Below are positions 53,326 to 62,340 of a stretch of 64,000 nucleotides of DNA, one piece after another. Below the pieces are notes generated by a model. It was not told the origin of the DNA. It saw only the letters and a list, made by a program, of their open reading frames with translations, and ran no database searches. The stretch is from assembly GCA_009782175.1 (NCBI GenBank), contig WRKR01000009.1:1-64000 (forward strand). Reading direction: 5' to 3'. Source of the DNA: Cystobacterineae bacterium (GTDB lineage: Bacteria > Myxococcota > Myxococcia > Myxococcales > Myxococcaceae). The position numbers and the translations under genes were made by a program. Numbering within the stretch: the stretch's first letter is position 1; every line of letters begins with the position of its first letter.

Positions 53326-54315
53326 TCACCTGGGGACATCGATTTTATCAACGACTTGGCTCAACGCGTGTTTCGCTGTTTCTCCACCAAGCTCAGCGTC
53401 AGCAGAAAGGAGGAGGCGATGCTGCAAAACAGGGTGGATGAGCGCGCGTACAATGTCTGGAGTTACAAAATCAAATCCTCTTAATGCAGCCAAGGTTTTT
53501 GAGGCGAGCAGCAAATGCACTCCAGCTCTGGGGCCAGCTCCCAGACGGATGCTGGAAGATTGGCGAGTTGCAGTTAAAAGTTGGCGAATGTATTGGAGGA
53601 TGCTGGGTTCGACGCGAACATGGATGAGTGCTGTGCGTGCTTGCAGAATTTCACTGGGGGAAACAACAGCATTGATGGTGATATGGGTTTCTTTTGAATA
53701 GGCTCCAACATTTGCTGAAGCCAAAATGGCGTCTTCCTCTTCTTCCGTTGGATACCCAATTTCTATTTTGAACATAAACCGGTCCAATTGTGCCTCAGGA
53801 AGAGGATAGGTTCCTTCGGATTCAATTGGGTTTTGAGTTGCGAATACACTGAAGAGAGGGCCAAGAGCTATTTGTTTTCCTTCGATGGAAACCGTGCGCT
53901 CTTGCATGGCTTCCAGCAATGCGGATTGGGTTTTGGCAGGGGCGCGGTTAATCTCATCTGCAAGCAAAATATCTGTGAAGATAGGCCCATGCACAAGTGA
54001 AAATGCCTGAGTTTTTAAGTCAAACACGCTGGTCCCTAAAATATCCGCAGGCATCAAGTCCGGCGTAAACTGAATGCGCTTGAAGCTGGCATCGATGGAT
54101 GAGGCCAGCGTCTTGGCCATCAATGTTTTTGCAACACCAGGAACGCCTTCAAGCAACGCATGGCCTCTTGACAACAGAGCGCAGAGCATGAGCTCCAACG
54201 CATGCTCTTGCCCCACAATGAGTTTGCGAAGCTCATTGAAAACCAGCTCTCGAAAACGAGATATGGTTTCAAGCGATTGTTGGGCGGGGGTTGACACCAA
54301 GCTATCCAGATTCAT
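53326..54315 (-). CDS. MoxR-family AAA+ ATPase
   Basis: A 329-residue chaperone-like ATPase. [20 protein letters not shown] is followed by Walker [19 protein letters not shown] (about 53-70), the sensor and Walker B region [40 protein letters not shown] and [20 protein letters not shown]. The family acts with DUF58 and VWA proteins to mature or activate protein complexes. The start at 54315 overlaps the end of the DUF4350 gene by 14 bases. It belongs to a six-gene minus-strand run beginning with rho. Confidence 0.92.
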   Translation of the reverse strand: MNLDSLVSTPAQQSLETISRFRELVFNELRKLIVGQEHALELMLCALLSRGHALLEGVPGVAKTLMAKTLASSIDASFKRIQFTPDLMPADILGTSVFDLKTQAFSLVHGPIFTDILLADEINRAPAKTQSALLEAMQERTVSIEGKQIALGPLFSVFATQNPIESEGTYPLPEAQLDRFMFKIEIGYPTEEEEDAILASANVGAYSKETHITINAVVSPSEILQARTALIHVRVEPSILQYIRQLLTATRQSSSIRLGAGPRAGVHLLLASKTLAALRGFDFVTPDIVRALIHPVLQHRLLLSADAELGGETAKHALSQVVDKIDVPR

Positions 54316-55561
54316 TTTCTTTGTCTTTCTTAGCGAAGAAATGTTGTCGAATGGCAGTTGCTTGACGTGCAAGAGCAACCAGCGATTTGTTTGATTGAAC
54401 TTCAGTGGCTGCCTGGCTTAAAGCCGCTAAAGCCTGGGCTGCTTTTTTTTCATGCAGAGCGTTTAAACATTCAACAAGCGCTGAAGTCTGCGTTTGCAGC
54501 TGAATAGAAAAATGTTGGCTTAATTCTTCTGAAAGCCGTTGTACAATGGCATTGGCAGCGTGGGAATAGTGCTTGCCTGCCTGCAACACATGACTTTGGC
54601 CCTGGAAATAAATAGTGCTTTCATATTGAGCCACACCAGCAGAGGCCTTGGGACGTCCAAAATATTTGAGAGAGAAAAACCACAACATGGCAGCTAAAAT
54701 GAGTTGGAGGATGACATATTGAAGGTTGTGCCCGGTGCCCAGTTTTGCGATGGTGATTTTTTCCTCAAAGCCGTGGTGAAATTCATCAAACAAAATGGTT
54801 CGACTTTCTTTTGCGAGTGTTTGCACCATGCGCAACCAAAACCCCGCATTGTCTTCAGAGAGGAGGTTTTGGTTGGCAGCCAATGCAGGGGCGGCAATAA
54901 AAATGAGTTTCCCTTTTCCCCGAGGAGCGATGATGGCCGCGTGTTCTGTCCCCTGAGGGGTGTTGACAGAGAGCAATGGCAACGCTTTTGTTGGGTTGAA
55001 CTGAATGAAATAAGTTGGGGTGGCTTTGAGTTTGTTAACCCCCATTAAATAAGGGCTTGGGAAAGCCGGGAACAAAATTTCCGAGGGAAGCTCGTCTTCT
55101 TCAACTTTAAAGAGCTGAATGTCGAATGCGTTAAGAAATTCCTCTGTTGCCTCATTGGGCAGAGATTCAAGGCCAGCGTTTTGAGGGTGGCTGTCCTTGG
55201 TTGCAGAACCGTGGATGACAAAAACCACAGTCATTCCATTTTGGATTAACCGAAGAAGAGTGTCGACTTCGCTTTCTGAAGTGCGCCATGCAGGCTCATC
55301 CTGAGGTTTTTGGAGATTTGCACCAAGGATGATGAGGGCGTCTTTTTCAGACATTTGTTTGAAGGGTATTTGGCTGCGCCGGACAGGAAGGTGGTTGGAT
55401 TGGGCAAGCAAGAAGATTCCGCGCGCACCATCAGGCAGAGCGCGGTAGGTGGATAAAGTTTCCGCGTGCTCTGAGCGTTTTGCACTGGAAGCGAGGTAGT
55501 TCCACACAACATAGCTCGCGAGGAGAATGCCCACAGCTATCCATGGAAATCTGTCACGCAC
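54302..55561 (-). CDS. DUF4350 domain membrane protein
   Basis: A 419-residue protein with an N-terminal membrane segment ([20 protein letters not shown], about 7-26), an extracytoplasmic DUF4350-type domain (about 40-250) with [20 protein letters not shown], and a second membrane segment around [20 protein letters not shown] (about 279-298), followed by a cytoplasmic helical domain. DUF4350 proteins are found with MoxR and DUF58 partners, as here. It overlaps the DUF4129 gene by eight bases. Confidence 0.82.
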   Translation of the reverse strand: MRDRFPWIAVGILLASYVVWNYLASSAKRSEHAETLSTYRALPDGARGIFLLAQSNHLPVRRSQIPFKQMSEKDALIILGANLQKPQDEPAWRTSESEVDTLLRLIQNGMTVVFVIHGSATKDSHPQNAGLESLPNEATEEFLNAFDIQLFKVEEDELPSEILFPAFPSPYLMGVNKLKATPTYFIQFNPTKALPLLSVNTPQGTEHAAIIAPRGKGKLIFIAAPALAANQNLLSEDNAGFWLRMVQTLAKESRTILFDEFHHGFEEKITIAKLGTGHNLQYVILQLILAAMLWFFSLKYFGRPKASAGVAQYESTIYFQGQSHVLQAGKHYSHAANAIVQRLSEELSQHFSIQLQTQTSALVECLNALHEKKAAQALAALSQAATEVQSNKSLVALARQATAIRQHFFAKKDKENESG

Positions 55562-57332
55562 TGGAGCTCTCAGCAGTTAGAATCCGTTGGCACAGATTTT
55601 TGTATTCTACAAACGTAGAAGCGTTTATGGCTCGGCCCCCATACCACGAAAATTCAAACCCCAGAATGGCTCGTTTAAAGTCTTTTTTGGTTTCTTGTGA
55701 GCCGCGGAAACGCTCTAGGTTTTCAAAGTTGCTGAGCGTTGGCTCAAAATCAAGTTGGCCGTTATTTTGTGTTTGAACCAGAACCCCCCAATAGAGGCTG
55801 CGGATGGCTTCTCGGAATTGCCCTTCTGTGCATAGTTTTTCTGCATGAGCAATCCAGTGAGAAACAGGTTTCGTGAATGCATGCTCAAGCTCATTTGTTT
55901 TTGAAAGTGCTGTTTCCTGTTTGTCAGAAGTCTTTTTTTTGTGAGGAGAAAGAAAAATAAAATAGAGGATGATGACGACGATGGCTAACCCAACGACCAG
56001 TGCAACAGTTGCCCATCCTCCAATGGAGAAATTTTTAAATGGACTTGCTGGCTCATAGGATGAGGTTTCATGAGGAGTATTTTTTTTAAAAAACTTGTTT
56101 AGAGTTTCCAAGAGCCATTCAAACAAGCGTCCCAACCAAGAGCTCGTATTTTCTTTTTTTATTGGGTTTGAAGGCTTAGGTTGTGCCTGTTGAAATTCGT
56201 CTTGGCTTAAAATGCGCTCTGCCATTTGGGTGGGCTGCGACTCTTCCACAGTTGCCGAATGCTTAATGAGCTGCCTGAGGGGTTGAATGGCGAGTGCAAG
56301 CTCTCTTTGAATGAGTTCACAGCTCTCTTCTTCGCTGAGAAAATCAATCCAATATTCTGTTGCTTGTGGGGATATTTGGTGGGCTTGCTCAATGAAGCGA
56401 AGAACGGGTTGGAATGTTTGAGGGCAGTTTTGTGTCAATGTCTGCAGTTGCTGATTCCACGCGGAAGAAGCTTCCGCGTTTGCCAATGTTGGCAAAAAAC
56501 AAACCAAAACCAAAGAGGTGCCTATAAACTTGTTTCGCCTTGGAAGACGTTCAATGGCGCCTGACAAATCCAACCCTTCTCGTCGCGTGCGTGCACTGGC
56601 CAGGAGCAAGCTTGTCAGACAGGCTCGGATAGGCTCAAAAAGCCCAAAAGCAACCATGGCAACAATGAAATACCAGGAGGGGTTTTTGGAGGAAGTCAGT
56701 TGCACAAAGAAACTGGTGTTGATGCCAATGAGTTGATTGAGGAGTTCAAGCCCCCATGCGGTGGATTGAATAAGGCCTAATATTATTATCAAGTTGGATA
56801 GGCTAAACAAGCTGAGCCCCATGGTTTGCGAATGGAGGGGAGCCAGTGCTCGAGAGCAGGTGGAATATAGGGACCAGGTTTTTCCTTGGCCTTGTTGCGC
56901 GACGCCATAGGCCACAAAATGTGCATTGAGCCAAATGAAGAGCAAACCCCCGCTCAGACAAAAAATGAAGGTGTTCAGCCAGAAGCACATTCCTGCTGCA
57001 AAAACCAAGCTGGGCAGACGGGCAAAGGCCGCTTTCCAGCATGCCAGAAACTCGGCACTGTTTTGCTCAAAAAGCAGGCTGTTGACATAGTGAGTGGCAG
57101 CGCCTTGTCCGCACGCGCGGAAGCACCAGGCCAGGCAAAGCAAGGCTGAAGCCCAGCCCACATTTGAATTCAGCCGAATGGCATCCATCCAAAATATGAA
57201 AGCTGCCAACAAAGCTGCACTTGGAAGCAAGGTGATGGACCAAAGCCTCGCATCGCGCATGCCCAGGTGAATAGCTGCATCGAAGGTTGCTAATGCATTG
57301 GGCAATCGAAGCTCTGCTGGGTCTACGGCCAC
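55554..57332 (-). CDS. Multi-span membrane protein with C-terminal DUF4129-type domain
   Basis: A 592-residue protein. The first 280 residues carry about six membrane spans (LLPSAALLAAFIFWMDAIRL; FAAGMCFWLNTFIFCLSGGL; LSNLIIILGLIQSTAWGLEL). A secreted helical region follows (about 285-420), then a further span (GWATVALVVGLAIVVIILYF, about 452-471) and the DUF4129-like end (HAEKLCTEGQFREAIRSLYW ... RFRGSQETKKDFKRAI). DUF4129 domains occur with MoxR/DUF58 systems and with transglutaminase-like proteins. The start is four bases after the B-box-like gene's stop. Confidence 0.78.
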   Translation of the reverse strand: MAVDPAELRLPNALATFDAAIHLGMRDARLWSITLLPSAALLAAFIFWMDAIRLNSNVGWASALLCLAWCFRACGQGAATHYVNSLLFEQNSAEFLACWKAAFARLPSLVFAAGMCFWLNTFIFCLSGGLLFIWLNAHFVAYGVAQQGQGKTWSLYSTCSRALAPLHSQTMGLSLFSLSNLIIILGLIQSTAWGLELLNQLIGINTSFFVQLTSSKNPSWYFIVAMVAFGLFEPIRACLTSLLLASARTRREGLDLSGAIERLPRRNKFIGTSLVLVCFLPTLANAEASSAWNQQLQTLTQNCPQTFQPVLRFIEQAHQISPQATEYWIDFLSEEESCELIQRELALAIQPLRQLIKHSATVEESQPTQMAERILSQDEFQQAQPKPSNPIKKENTSSWLGRLFEWLLETLNKFFKKNTPHETSSYEPASPFKNFSIGGWATVALVVGLAIVVIILYFIFLSPHKKKTSDKQETALSKTNELEHAFTKPVSHWIAHAEKLCTEGQFREAIRSLYWGVLVQTQNNGQLDFEPTLSNFENLERFRGSQETKKDFKRAILGFEFSWYGGRAINASTFVEYKNLCQRILTAESSSA

Positions 57333-57335
57333 GAG

Positions 57336-57644
57336 TCACCCTAGGGTAGGCGCAAAAAAAATTGAGAGGCAATAAGCAACCAAAAGCGTCATGCCGAACA
57401 TGCTTGCCAATGCCAATCCAGCTCCAAGGGCACCAGCGATTCCCCAGTCATTGCGCAAACTCAGTGGGGCAGAAAATGCGGAGAGAAAATATTCAAGGCA
57501 GGAGGTGCAGCGGTGAATGCCGTCGAATTGGGTTGTACATTCTGCGCAAATGACGCAATAACAGGAAACGCAAACGGCAACGCCTGGTCGTGTTTGATGA
57601 TAATTACAATGGATGGGGAGTGCGGACATAAAGCAACGGCTCAT
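57336..57644 (-). CDS. Small membrane protein with a B-box-like zinc finger
   Basis: A 102-residue protein. Residues about 13-50 hold CNYHQTRPGVAVCVSCYCVI, then CAEC and HRCTSC, the Cys/His pattern of B-box-type zinc fingers. Two hydrophobic stretches follow (GIAGALGAGLALASMFGMTL and LLVAYCLSIFFAP). The ATG overlaps the rho stop by four bases (ATGA), so it is translated with rho; an in-frame ATG at 57629 or 57626 is also possible. B-box-like fingers fused to membrane segments occur in several bacterial groups without a known role. Confidence 0.75.
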   Translation of the reverse strand: MSRCFMSALPIHCNYHQTRPGVAVCVSCYCVICAECTTQFDGIHRCTSCLEYFLSAFSAPLSLRNDWGIAGALGAGLALASMFGMTLLVAYCLSIFFAPTLG

Positions 57645-59098
57645 AGCTCATCTAAAAACTCATCATTATAGGTATAGCGAGACAGACGTTTTATCAATGC
57701 TTCCATGGCTTCGACGGGTTTGACTTGAAAAAGCATTTGTCGGAGTTTTTTAATTTTCTCATATTCTTTGAATGACAGCAGTTTTTCTTCTTTGCGCGTG
57801 CCTGACTGCGCAATATTCACCGCTGGCCAGATACGTTTTTCTGCCAACAACCTGTCGAGGGTAATTTCTAAATTGCCGGTGCCTTTAAACTCTTCGAAAA
57901 TGACTTCATCCATTCGGCTGCCGGTGTCGATGATGGCAGTTCCAATAATGGTGAGTGTGCCGGCTTCTTCTGTTGCGCGAGCTGCGCCAAAAATACGTTT
58001 TGGTCGTTCAAGAGCGCGCGAGTCCACGCCACCTGTGAGTGTTCTCCCGGAGGAGTCGACTTCTTTGTTGAATGCGCGTGCCAGTCTGGTGATCGAGTCC
58101 AACAGCACAACAACATCTCTTCCGCTTTCTGTCATTCGGCGAGCTCGTTCCAGTGCGAGCTCTGCTACTTTGAGGTGGTCGGCCGCATGCCGGTCTGAGC
58201 TGGAAGCGAGGACTTCAGCCTGAATGCTGCGGCGCATGTCGGTAACTTCTTCTGGGCGTTCATCCACGAGCACAACCATAATGTGTGTTTCTGGATGGTT
58301 GACGAGAAGTGCTTGGGCAATGCGTTGCAGCATGATGGTTTTGCCCGTCTTGGGAGGTGCAACAATAAGAGCGCGCTGCCCTTTGCCAAGTGGTGCAATC
58401 AAGTCTAACACGCGCGTTACCATTTCTCTGTGAGAGTGCTCGAGTCTCAATTGCTCAATGGGGTCGATGGAGGTGAGATCTTGAAAATGAGGAAGCCTTG
58501 TCGCTTGCTCCAGGGGAAACCCTTCTACCATGTCAACACGTTGGATAATTCGCTTGTTGCCTTTGGCGAGTGCCTGAGCAGAAATATATTGGCCGGGGCG
58601 CAGTTTTAGTTTTTGGACAAGGTTTTTGGGCAACTCAGGATCATCCCCTCCGGGAAGCAAGTTGCGTTTCAGTTGTCGCAAAAAAGCGTTGGGGCCTTTT
58701 ACGTCAATGTCAAGCACGCCTTCGACAGTCACAACAGGTGAAGGTACATTTTCAGAGGGAGTGCGTTGTGTCTGTTGCTGGAGAACCCGTTGTTGGTGTT
58801 GCTGCAATTCCTGTGGTGTCAAAAAAACCTGGACGCGTTGCCCATCCGGCTGAACAACCATGCGATAGGCTTGTCCGTCGGGAGAGAAGAGGATGGGGTT
58901 GTTTTTGCGGCGCCTGCGTTTGCGTTTTCGCTTTGAGTTTGAAGAAGGTTGTGTTTCTGCTTCGTCGTCACCCTCTGCATCATTGCCTTCGTTTTCTGCA
59001 GGCGCTGGGGCATTTCCCTGGGGAGTGGTTTCCTTTTCAGGAGTTGTTGGGTCCTCAGGCTGGGACTGAAAATCTGTATCGTCAGAAGAGTCATTCAT
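57641..59098 (-). CDS. rho: Transcription termination factor Rho
   Basis: A 485-residue hexameric RNA helicase. The first 65 residues are a disordered acidic tract followed by a basic patch (KRKRKRRRRKNN), before an RNA-binding domain (about 115-190). The ATPase core has IVAPPKTGKTIMLQRIAQ (Walker A, about 246-263), VLVDERPEEVTDMRRS, LLDSITRLARAFNKE, TGGVDSRALERPKR and IWPAVNIAQSGTRKEEKLL. The primary RNA-binding region departs from the usual GFGFLR (here KGPNAFLRQLKRN). It is the promoter-proximal gene of the rho-B-box-DUF4129-DUF4350-MoxR-DUF58 run. Confidence 0.95.
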   Translation of the reverse strand: MNDSSDDTDFQSQPEDPTTPEKETTPQGNAPAPAENEGNDAEGDDEAETQPSSNSKRKRKRRRRKNNPILFSPDGQAYRMVVQPDGQRVQVFLTPQELQQHQQRVLQQQTQRTPSENVPSPVVTVEGVLDIDVKGPNAFLRQLKRNLLPGGDDPELPKNLVQKLKLRPGQYISAQALAKGNKRIIQRVDMVEGFPLEQATRLPHFQDLTSIDPIEQLRLEHSHREMVTRVLDLIAPLGKGQRALIVAPPKTGKTIMLQRIAQALLVNHPETHIMVVLVDERPEEVTDMRRSIQAEVLASSSDRHAADHLKVAELALERARRMTESGRDVVVLLDSITRLARAFNKEVDSSGRTLTGGVDSRALERPKRIFGAARATEEAGTLTIIGTAIIDTGSRMDEVIFEEFKGTGNLEITLDRLLAEKRIWPAVNIAQSGTRKEEKLLSFKEYEKIKKLRQMLFQVKPVEAMEALIKRLSRYTYNDEFLDEL

Positions 59099-59241
59099 AA
59101 GAGGAATTCACCTGCTAGGTTGTTAGCTTTGGGGCAACTTTTTAGAGGCAAACGCTGATGGGCGTAGCAAATGCAAGCTTTAAAGGAAAACCACTTGAGC
59201 ACTCAACAACATTGCTAAGGCCATGTGGCTTCGATTCTTTC

Positions 59242-59270
59242 TTATGCAAGGGCTATATAAATTCTATAAT
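59242..59270 (+). promoter_or_regulatory. Possible promoter pointing toward the topoisomerase genes
   Basis: TTATGC at 59242-59247 and a perfect TATAAT at 59265-59270 are separated by 17 bases. The distance to the parC start is about 680 bases, so it would give a long leader through both minisatellites or serve a small RNA. Confidence 0.3.
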
Positions 59271-59501
59271 AGCTGCGCAAGTTGTGTTTTCAACCTACAG
59301 GCATTAAGCCTGCTTTTCCCGCTATAGAGTGGTGTTGTTTCCAGAGGAAGTTATTCCCATTCTTCCATTTTGGAATGAGCTCTGAAGGAGGCGGCTGATG
59401 TGAAGGGAGTTTAAAAAAACACCCCATGGGGGTGCTCAAATGCTTATACTCCCGCTCCTTTGAATCAGAGAAAAGACATTTCATGTCCATGACAGCCCAA
59501 A

Positions 59502-59683
59502 GAGAGTGCCAAAGGAGAATGGCAAAGGACAATGGTAAAGGAGAATGCCAAAAGAGAGTGCCAAAGGAGAATGGCAAAGGACAATGCCAAAAGACAATGC
59601 CAAAAGACAATGCCAAAAGACAATGCCAAAAGAGAGTGCCAAAGGACAATGCCAAAAGACAATGCCAAAGGAGAATGACAGTG
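59502..59683. repeat. 13-base minisatellite
   Basis: Thirteen full units of GACAATGCCAAAA and close variants (GAGAATGGCAAAG, GAGAGTGCCAAAG) run from 59502 to 59670, with a decayed fourteenth to 59683. There are no spacers, so it is not a CRISPR array. The period is not a multiple of three. Confidence 0.9.
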
Positions 59684-59893
59684 AAAGCAGCAAGAGAGGG
59701 TGTCATGCTGTCTTGTATGTTTTGGTTTTGAAAGAGCTACTATACAAAGAAGGCCAAAGAAGGCCTTTGCTTGAGTTAGAGCAACGCATTTATTCGTCTT
59801 GAAAACGCAATTCTGTTTCTTTACTTCGGCTGGCCCGTCACTATATTTCTCGACGCTCGGCGGATTTTAGCTAAAAAGTGGCCTCTGCATGAG

Positions 59894-59957
59894 AAAGAAC
59901 AGCCATAAAAAAGAACAGCCATAAAAAAGAACGGCCATACCAAAGAACAGCCATGAA
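59894..59957. repeat. 16-base tandem repeat carrying the topoisomerase A start codon
   Basis: Four units of AAAGAACAGCCATAAA or variants stand at 59894, 59910, 59926 and 59942. In units 1-3 the triplet after CC is ATA; in unit 4 it is ATG and forms the start codon at 59953. Confidence 0.85.
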
Positions 59958-62319
59958 AAAGAGCAGCAAGGGAAGCACGCGCAAGCAGGAGAGTGGTTCG
60001 AACAGCGGCCAACTGAATTTGATGCAGACTTCAGAGTCTCTGGTGAACTTGGCGACTGAAACGCAGCGGCGCTATATTAACTATGCCTTAAGCGTCATCA
60101 CCTCGCGTGCGCTTCCGGATGTGAGGGATGGGTTGAAGCCGGTCCAGCGCAGAATCCTCTATGGCATGCATCACGACTTGCACCTTGCGCACGACGCCAA
60201 ATATCAAAAATGCGCTCAGGTTGTTGGCGCCATCATGGGGCGCTATCACCCGCATGGTGACGCCTCCATTTATGAAGCGCTGGTCCGCATGGCTCAGGAC
60301 TTTTCATTGCGCTATCCATTGATAGAGGGGCATGGGAATTTTGGCTCTCTGGATGGGGATGATCCTGCTGCATACCGTTATACGGAGTGCAGGCTTCAGA
60401 AGTTGGCGGGGGAGCTTTTGGCGGAGTTATCCGGGAAGACGGTGGATTTTCGGCCAAGCTATGACGGGACACGGTTTGAGCCCATTGTCATTCCGGCAAA
60501 ACTCCCTCAGCTGCTGATGAATGGAGCCACGGGCATTGCTGTTGGGATGGCAACCCACATTCCTCCGCACAACCTTGGGGAGCTCACGAATGCCTTGCTT
60601 GCTTTGGTTGAGAACCCTGAGCTTAGGACGAAGGAGCTCCTTCGTTTTGTCAAGGGGCCTGATTTTCCGACGGGGGGGCAAATTTTCAACAGCAAGCAGG
60701 AGCTTTTGGAGATTTATGAGACGGGGCAGGGGGGGATTCGTCTGCGCAGTGAGTGGAAGATAGAGCCTTTGCCGCGGGGGGGGAAGCAGATAATCATCAG
60801 CTCCATCCCCTACATGGTGGACAAATCCGCATTGGTTGCCAAGCTTGGGGAGATTGTTCGCGAGAGGCAATTGCCCTTGCTTTTGGACGTACGCGACGAA
60901 TCCACAACGGACGTGCGCATTGTCCTGGAGATTAAGCGGGAGGCGGAGCCGGAGCTTGTCATGGCCTACCTCTATAAGCACACCCAGTTGGCGATGAAGT
61001 TTAACGTCAACATGACGTGTTTGGTTCCGACGGAGAATCCGGATGTTGGAATGCCCAAGCGGCTTGGCCTCAAAGAAGCGCTGCAGCATTTTTTGCAGTT
61101 CCGCTTTGAAGTCACCACGCGAAGGCTTGAGCACAACCTGGCGGAGCTTCGGGCCAGGCTGCATATTTTGGAGGGCTTTGAGCGGATTTATGATCTTTTA
61201 GACGAAGTCCTCCGAATCATCCGAAAGTCTGACGGCAAGGCAGACGCTTCACAAAAATTGCAGTCACGTTTCAAGTTGGATGCGGAGCAAGTGGACGCCA
61301 TTTTGGAGATGAAGCTTTATCGCCTGGCCAGGCTTGAAATTCTCATTGTTGAAAAAGAATTGAAAGAGAAGTCCAAAGAAGCAAGTCGCATGGAGTTGCT
61401 TTTGAAGAGGCCGAGTGCGCGCTGGAAGCTTGTTGCCGAAGAAATTTCTGAGGTTGCCAAAAAATATTCTGACAAGCGGCGGACAAAAATAGGTGGAGAG
61501 CTTGAGGAAATAGCTTTCGACGAGGAAGCCTTTATTGTCGACGAGGATTGTCAGGTAGTTTTGACGAAGGATGGGTGGATAAAGCGCGTGAAGGAGTTGA
61601 AGTCCGCGTCGGCGACGCGGCTTCGCGAAGGCGATGTGGTGGCCTACAGCCTGAAGGGCACATTGAAGTCCACGCTGACGCTTTTTTCGAATTTGGGAAA
61701 GGCCTACAGCTTGCGTTGCAACGACGTTCCAGCCTCTGTGGGCTATGGGGATCCGGTGCAAAAGCTTTTCCGTTTTGAGGATGGTGAGCGCGTCATAGGC
61801 GCGCTTTCTGTGGATGCGCAAGGCGCCCAAAGCACTCAGGGTGTTTCAGAGGAGTTTGTCATTGTCACCAAGCATGCCTATGGCATGCGAATGGACTTAG
61901 CTCCTTTTTTTGAAATATCCACGCGCTCCGGGAGGCGTTTTGTCAAACTGCAGGAAGGAGATGAAGTATTGGGTTTGTCGAAATATTCAGACAAGTGTTT
62001 GCTTGGTTTTTTGTCGAAGAAGACTTCCACTTTGGTTTTTCGGGGCAATGAGTTGACGAAGCTTGCCAACCCCGGGAGGGGTGTGAAGCTGATGTCCTTG
62101 GGGGCGGAAGACGTGCTGCTTGCCTTTTTATGCAGCGAGGACAGAGGCATGTTTTTAAACTTTGAAACGCAGAAGAAGCGGAAATTGCGGTTTCAGCTTG
62201 GGGCTGTTGCCGTGACTTCTCGTGGAGGGAAAGGCCGGGAAATGTCCAAGAATGACTTCATAGAGCTGATCCACCTGCCGGAAGATGTTAAAGACACTTC
62301 CGCTAAAGGTATGCCCTAA
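59953..62319 (+). CDS. parC: Type IIA topoisomerase subunit A (topoisomerase IV ParC-like)
   Basis: A 788-residue protein. [20 protein letters not shown] and [15 protein letters not shown] open the breakage domain, [20 protein letters not shown] is the quinolone-resistance region, and [10 protein letters not shown] carries the catalytic tyrosine (about residue 140). The C-terminal beta-pinwheel has a degenerate first blade ([20 protein letters not shown]) instead of the GyrA-box; a related SRGGKG lies in the last blade near residue 757. This and the B subunit gene next to it favour topoisomerase IV over gyrase, but a GyrA assignment cannot be excluded. The start lies in a 16-base repeat and has no clear ribosome binding site. 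Confidence 0.9.
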   Translation: MKKSSKGSTRKQESGSNSGQLNLMQTSESLVNLATETQRRYINYALSVITSRALPDVRDGLKPVQRRILYGMHHDLHLAHDAKYQKCAQVVGAIMGRYHPHGDASIYEALVRMAQDFSLRYPLIEGHGNFGSLDGDDPAAYRYTECRLQKLAGELLAELSGKTVDFRPSYDGTRFEPIVIPAKLPQLLMNGATGIAVGMATHIPPHNLGELTNALLALVENPELRTKELLRFVKGPDFPTGGQIFNSKQELLEIYETGQGGIRLRSEWKIEPLPRGGKQIIISSIPYMVDKSALVAKLGEIVRERQLPLLLDVRDESTTDVRIVLEIKREAEPELVMAYLYKHTQLAMKFNVNMTCLVPTENPDVGMPKRLGLKEALQHFLQFRFEVTTRRLEHNLAELRARLHILEGFERIYDLLDEVLRIIRKSDGKADASQKLQSRFKLDAEQVDAILEMKLYRLARLEILIVEKELKEKSKEASRMELLLKRPSARWKLVAEEISEVAKKYSDKRRTKIGGELEEIAFDEEAFIVDEDCQVVLTKDGWIKRVKELKSASATRLREGDVVAYSLKGTLKSTLTLFSNLGKAYSLRCNDVPASVGYGDPVQKLFRFEDGERVIGALSVDAQGAQSTQGVSEEFVIVTKHAYGMRMDLAPFFEISTRSGRRFVKLQEGDEVLGLSKYSDKCLLGFLSKKTSTLVFRGNELTKLANPGRGVKLMSLGAEDVLLAFLCSEDRGMFLNFETQKKRKLRFQLGAVAVTSRGGKGREMSKNDFIELIHLPEDVKDTSAKGMP

Positions 62320-62340
62320 ACAAAGGGAGGAGGCCAGGCG

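Larger units (their letters stand above)
59099..59952. other. Long intergenic region with two minisatellites
   Basis: About 850 bases between the divergent rho and topoisomerase genes. It holds a plausible plus-strand promoter at 59242-59270, a 13-base tandem array from 59502 and a 16-base array from 59894. Open frames on both strands through the 13-base array are repeat artefacts. I see no supported gene. Confidence 0.5.

Noticed and set aside
59502-59683. Possible CRISPR array
   Set aside because: Units are 13 bases and directly adjacent with no unique spacers, and no cas gene is present.
59290-59706. Hydrophobic minus-strand frame with repeated LLALSFG-like units
   Set aside because: It is produced by translating the 13-base minisatellite; the repeat period is not a codon multiple and all frames give repetitive peptides.
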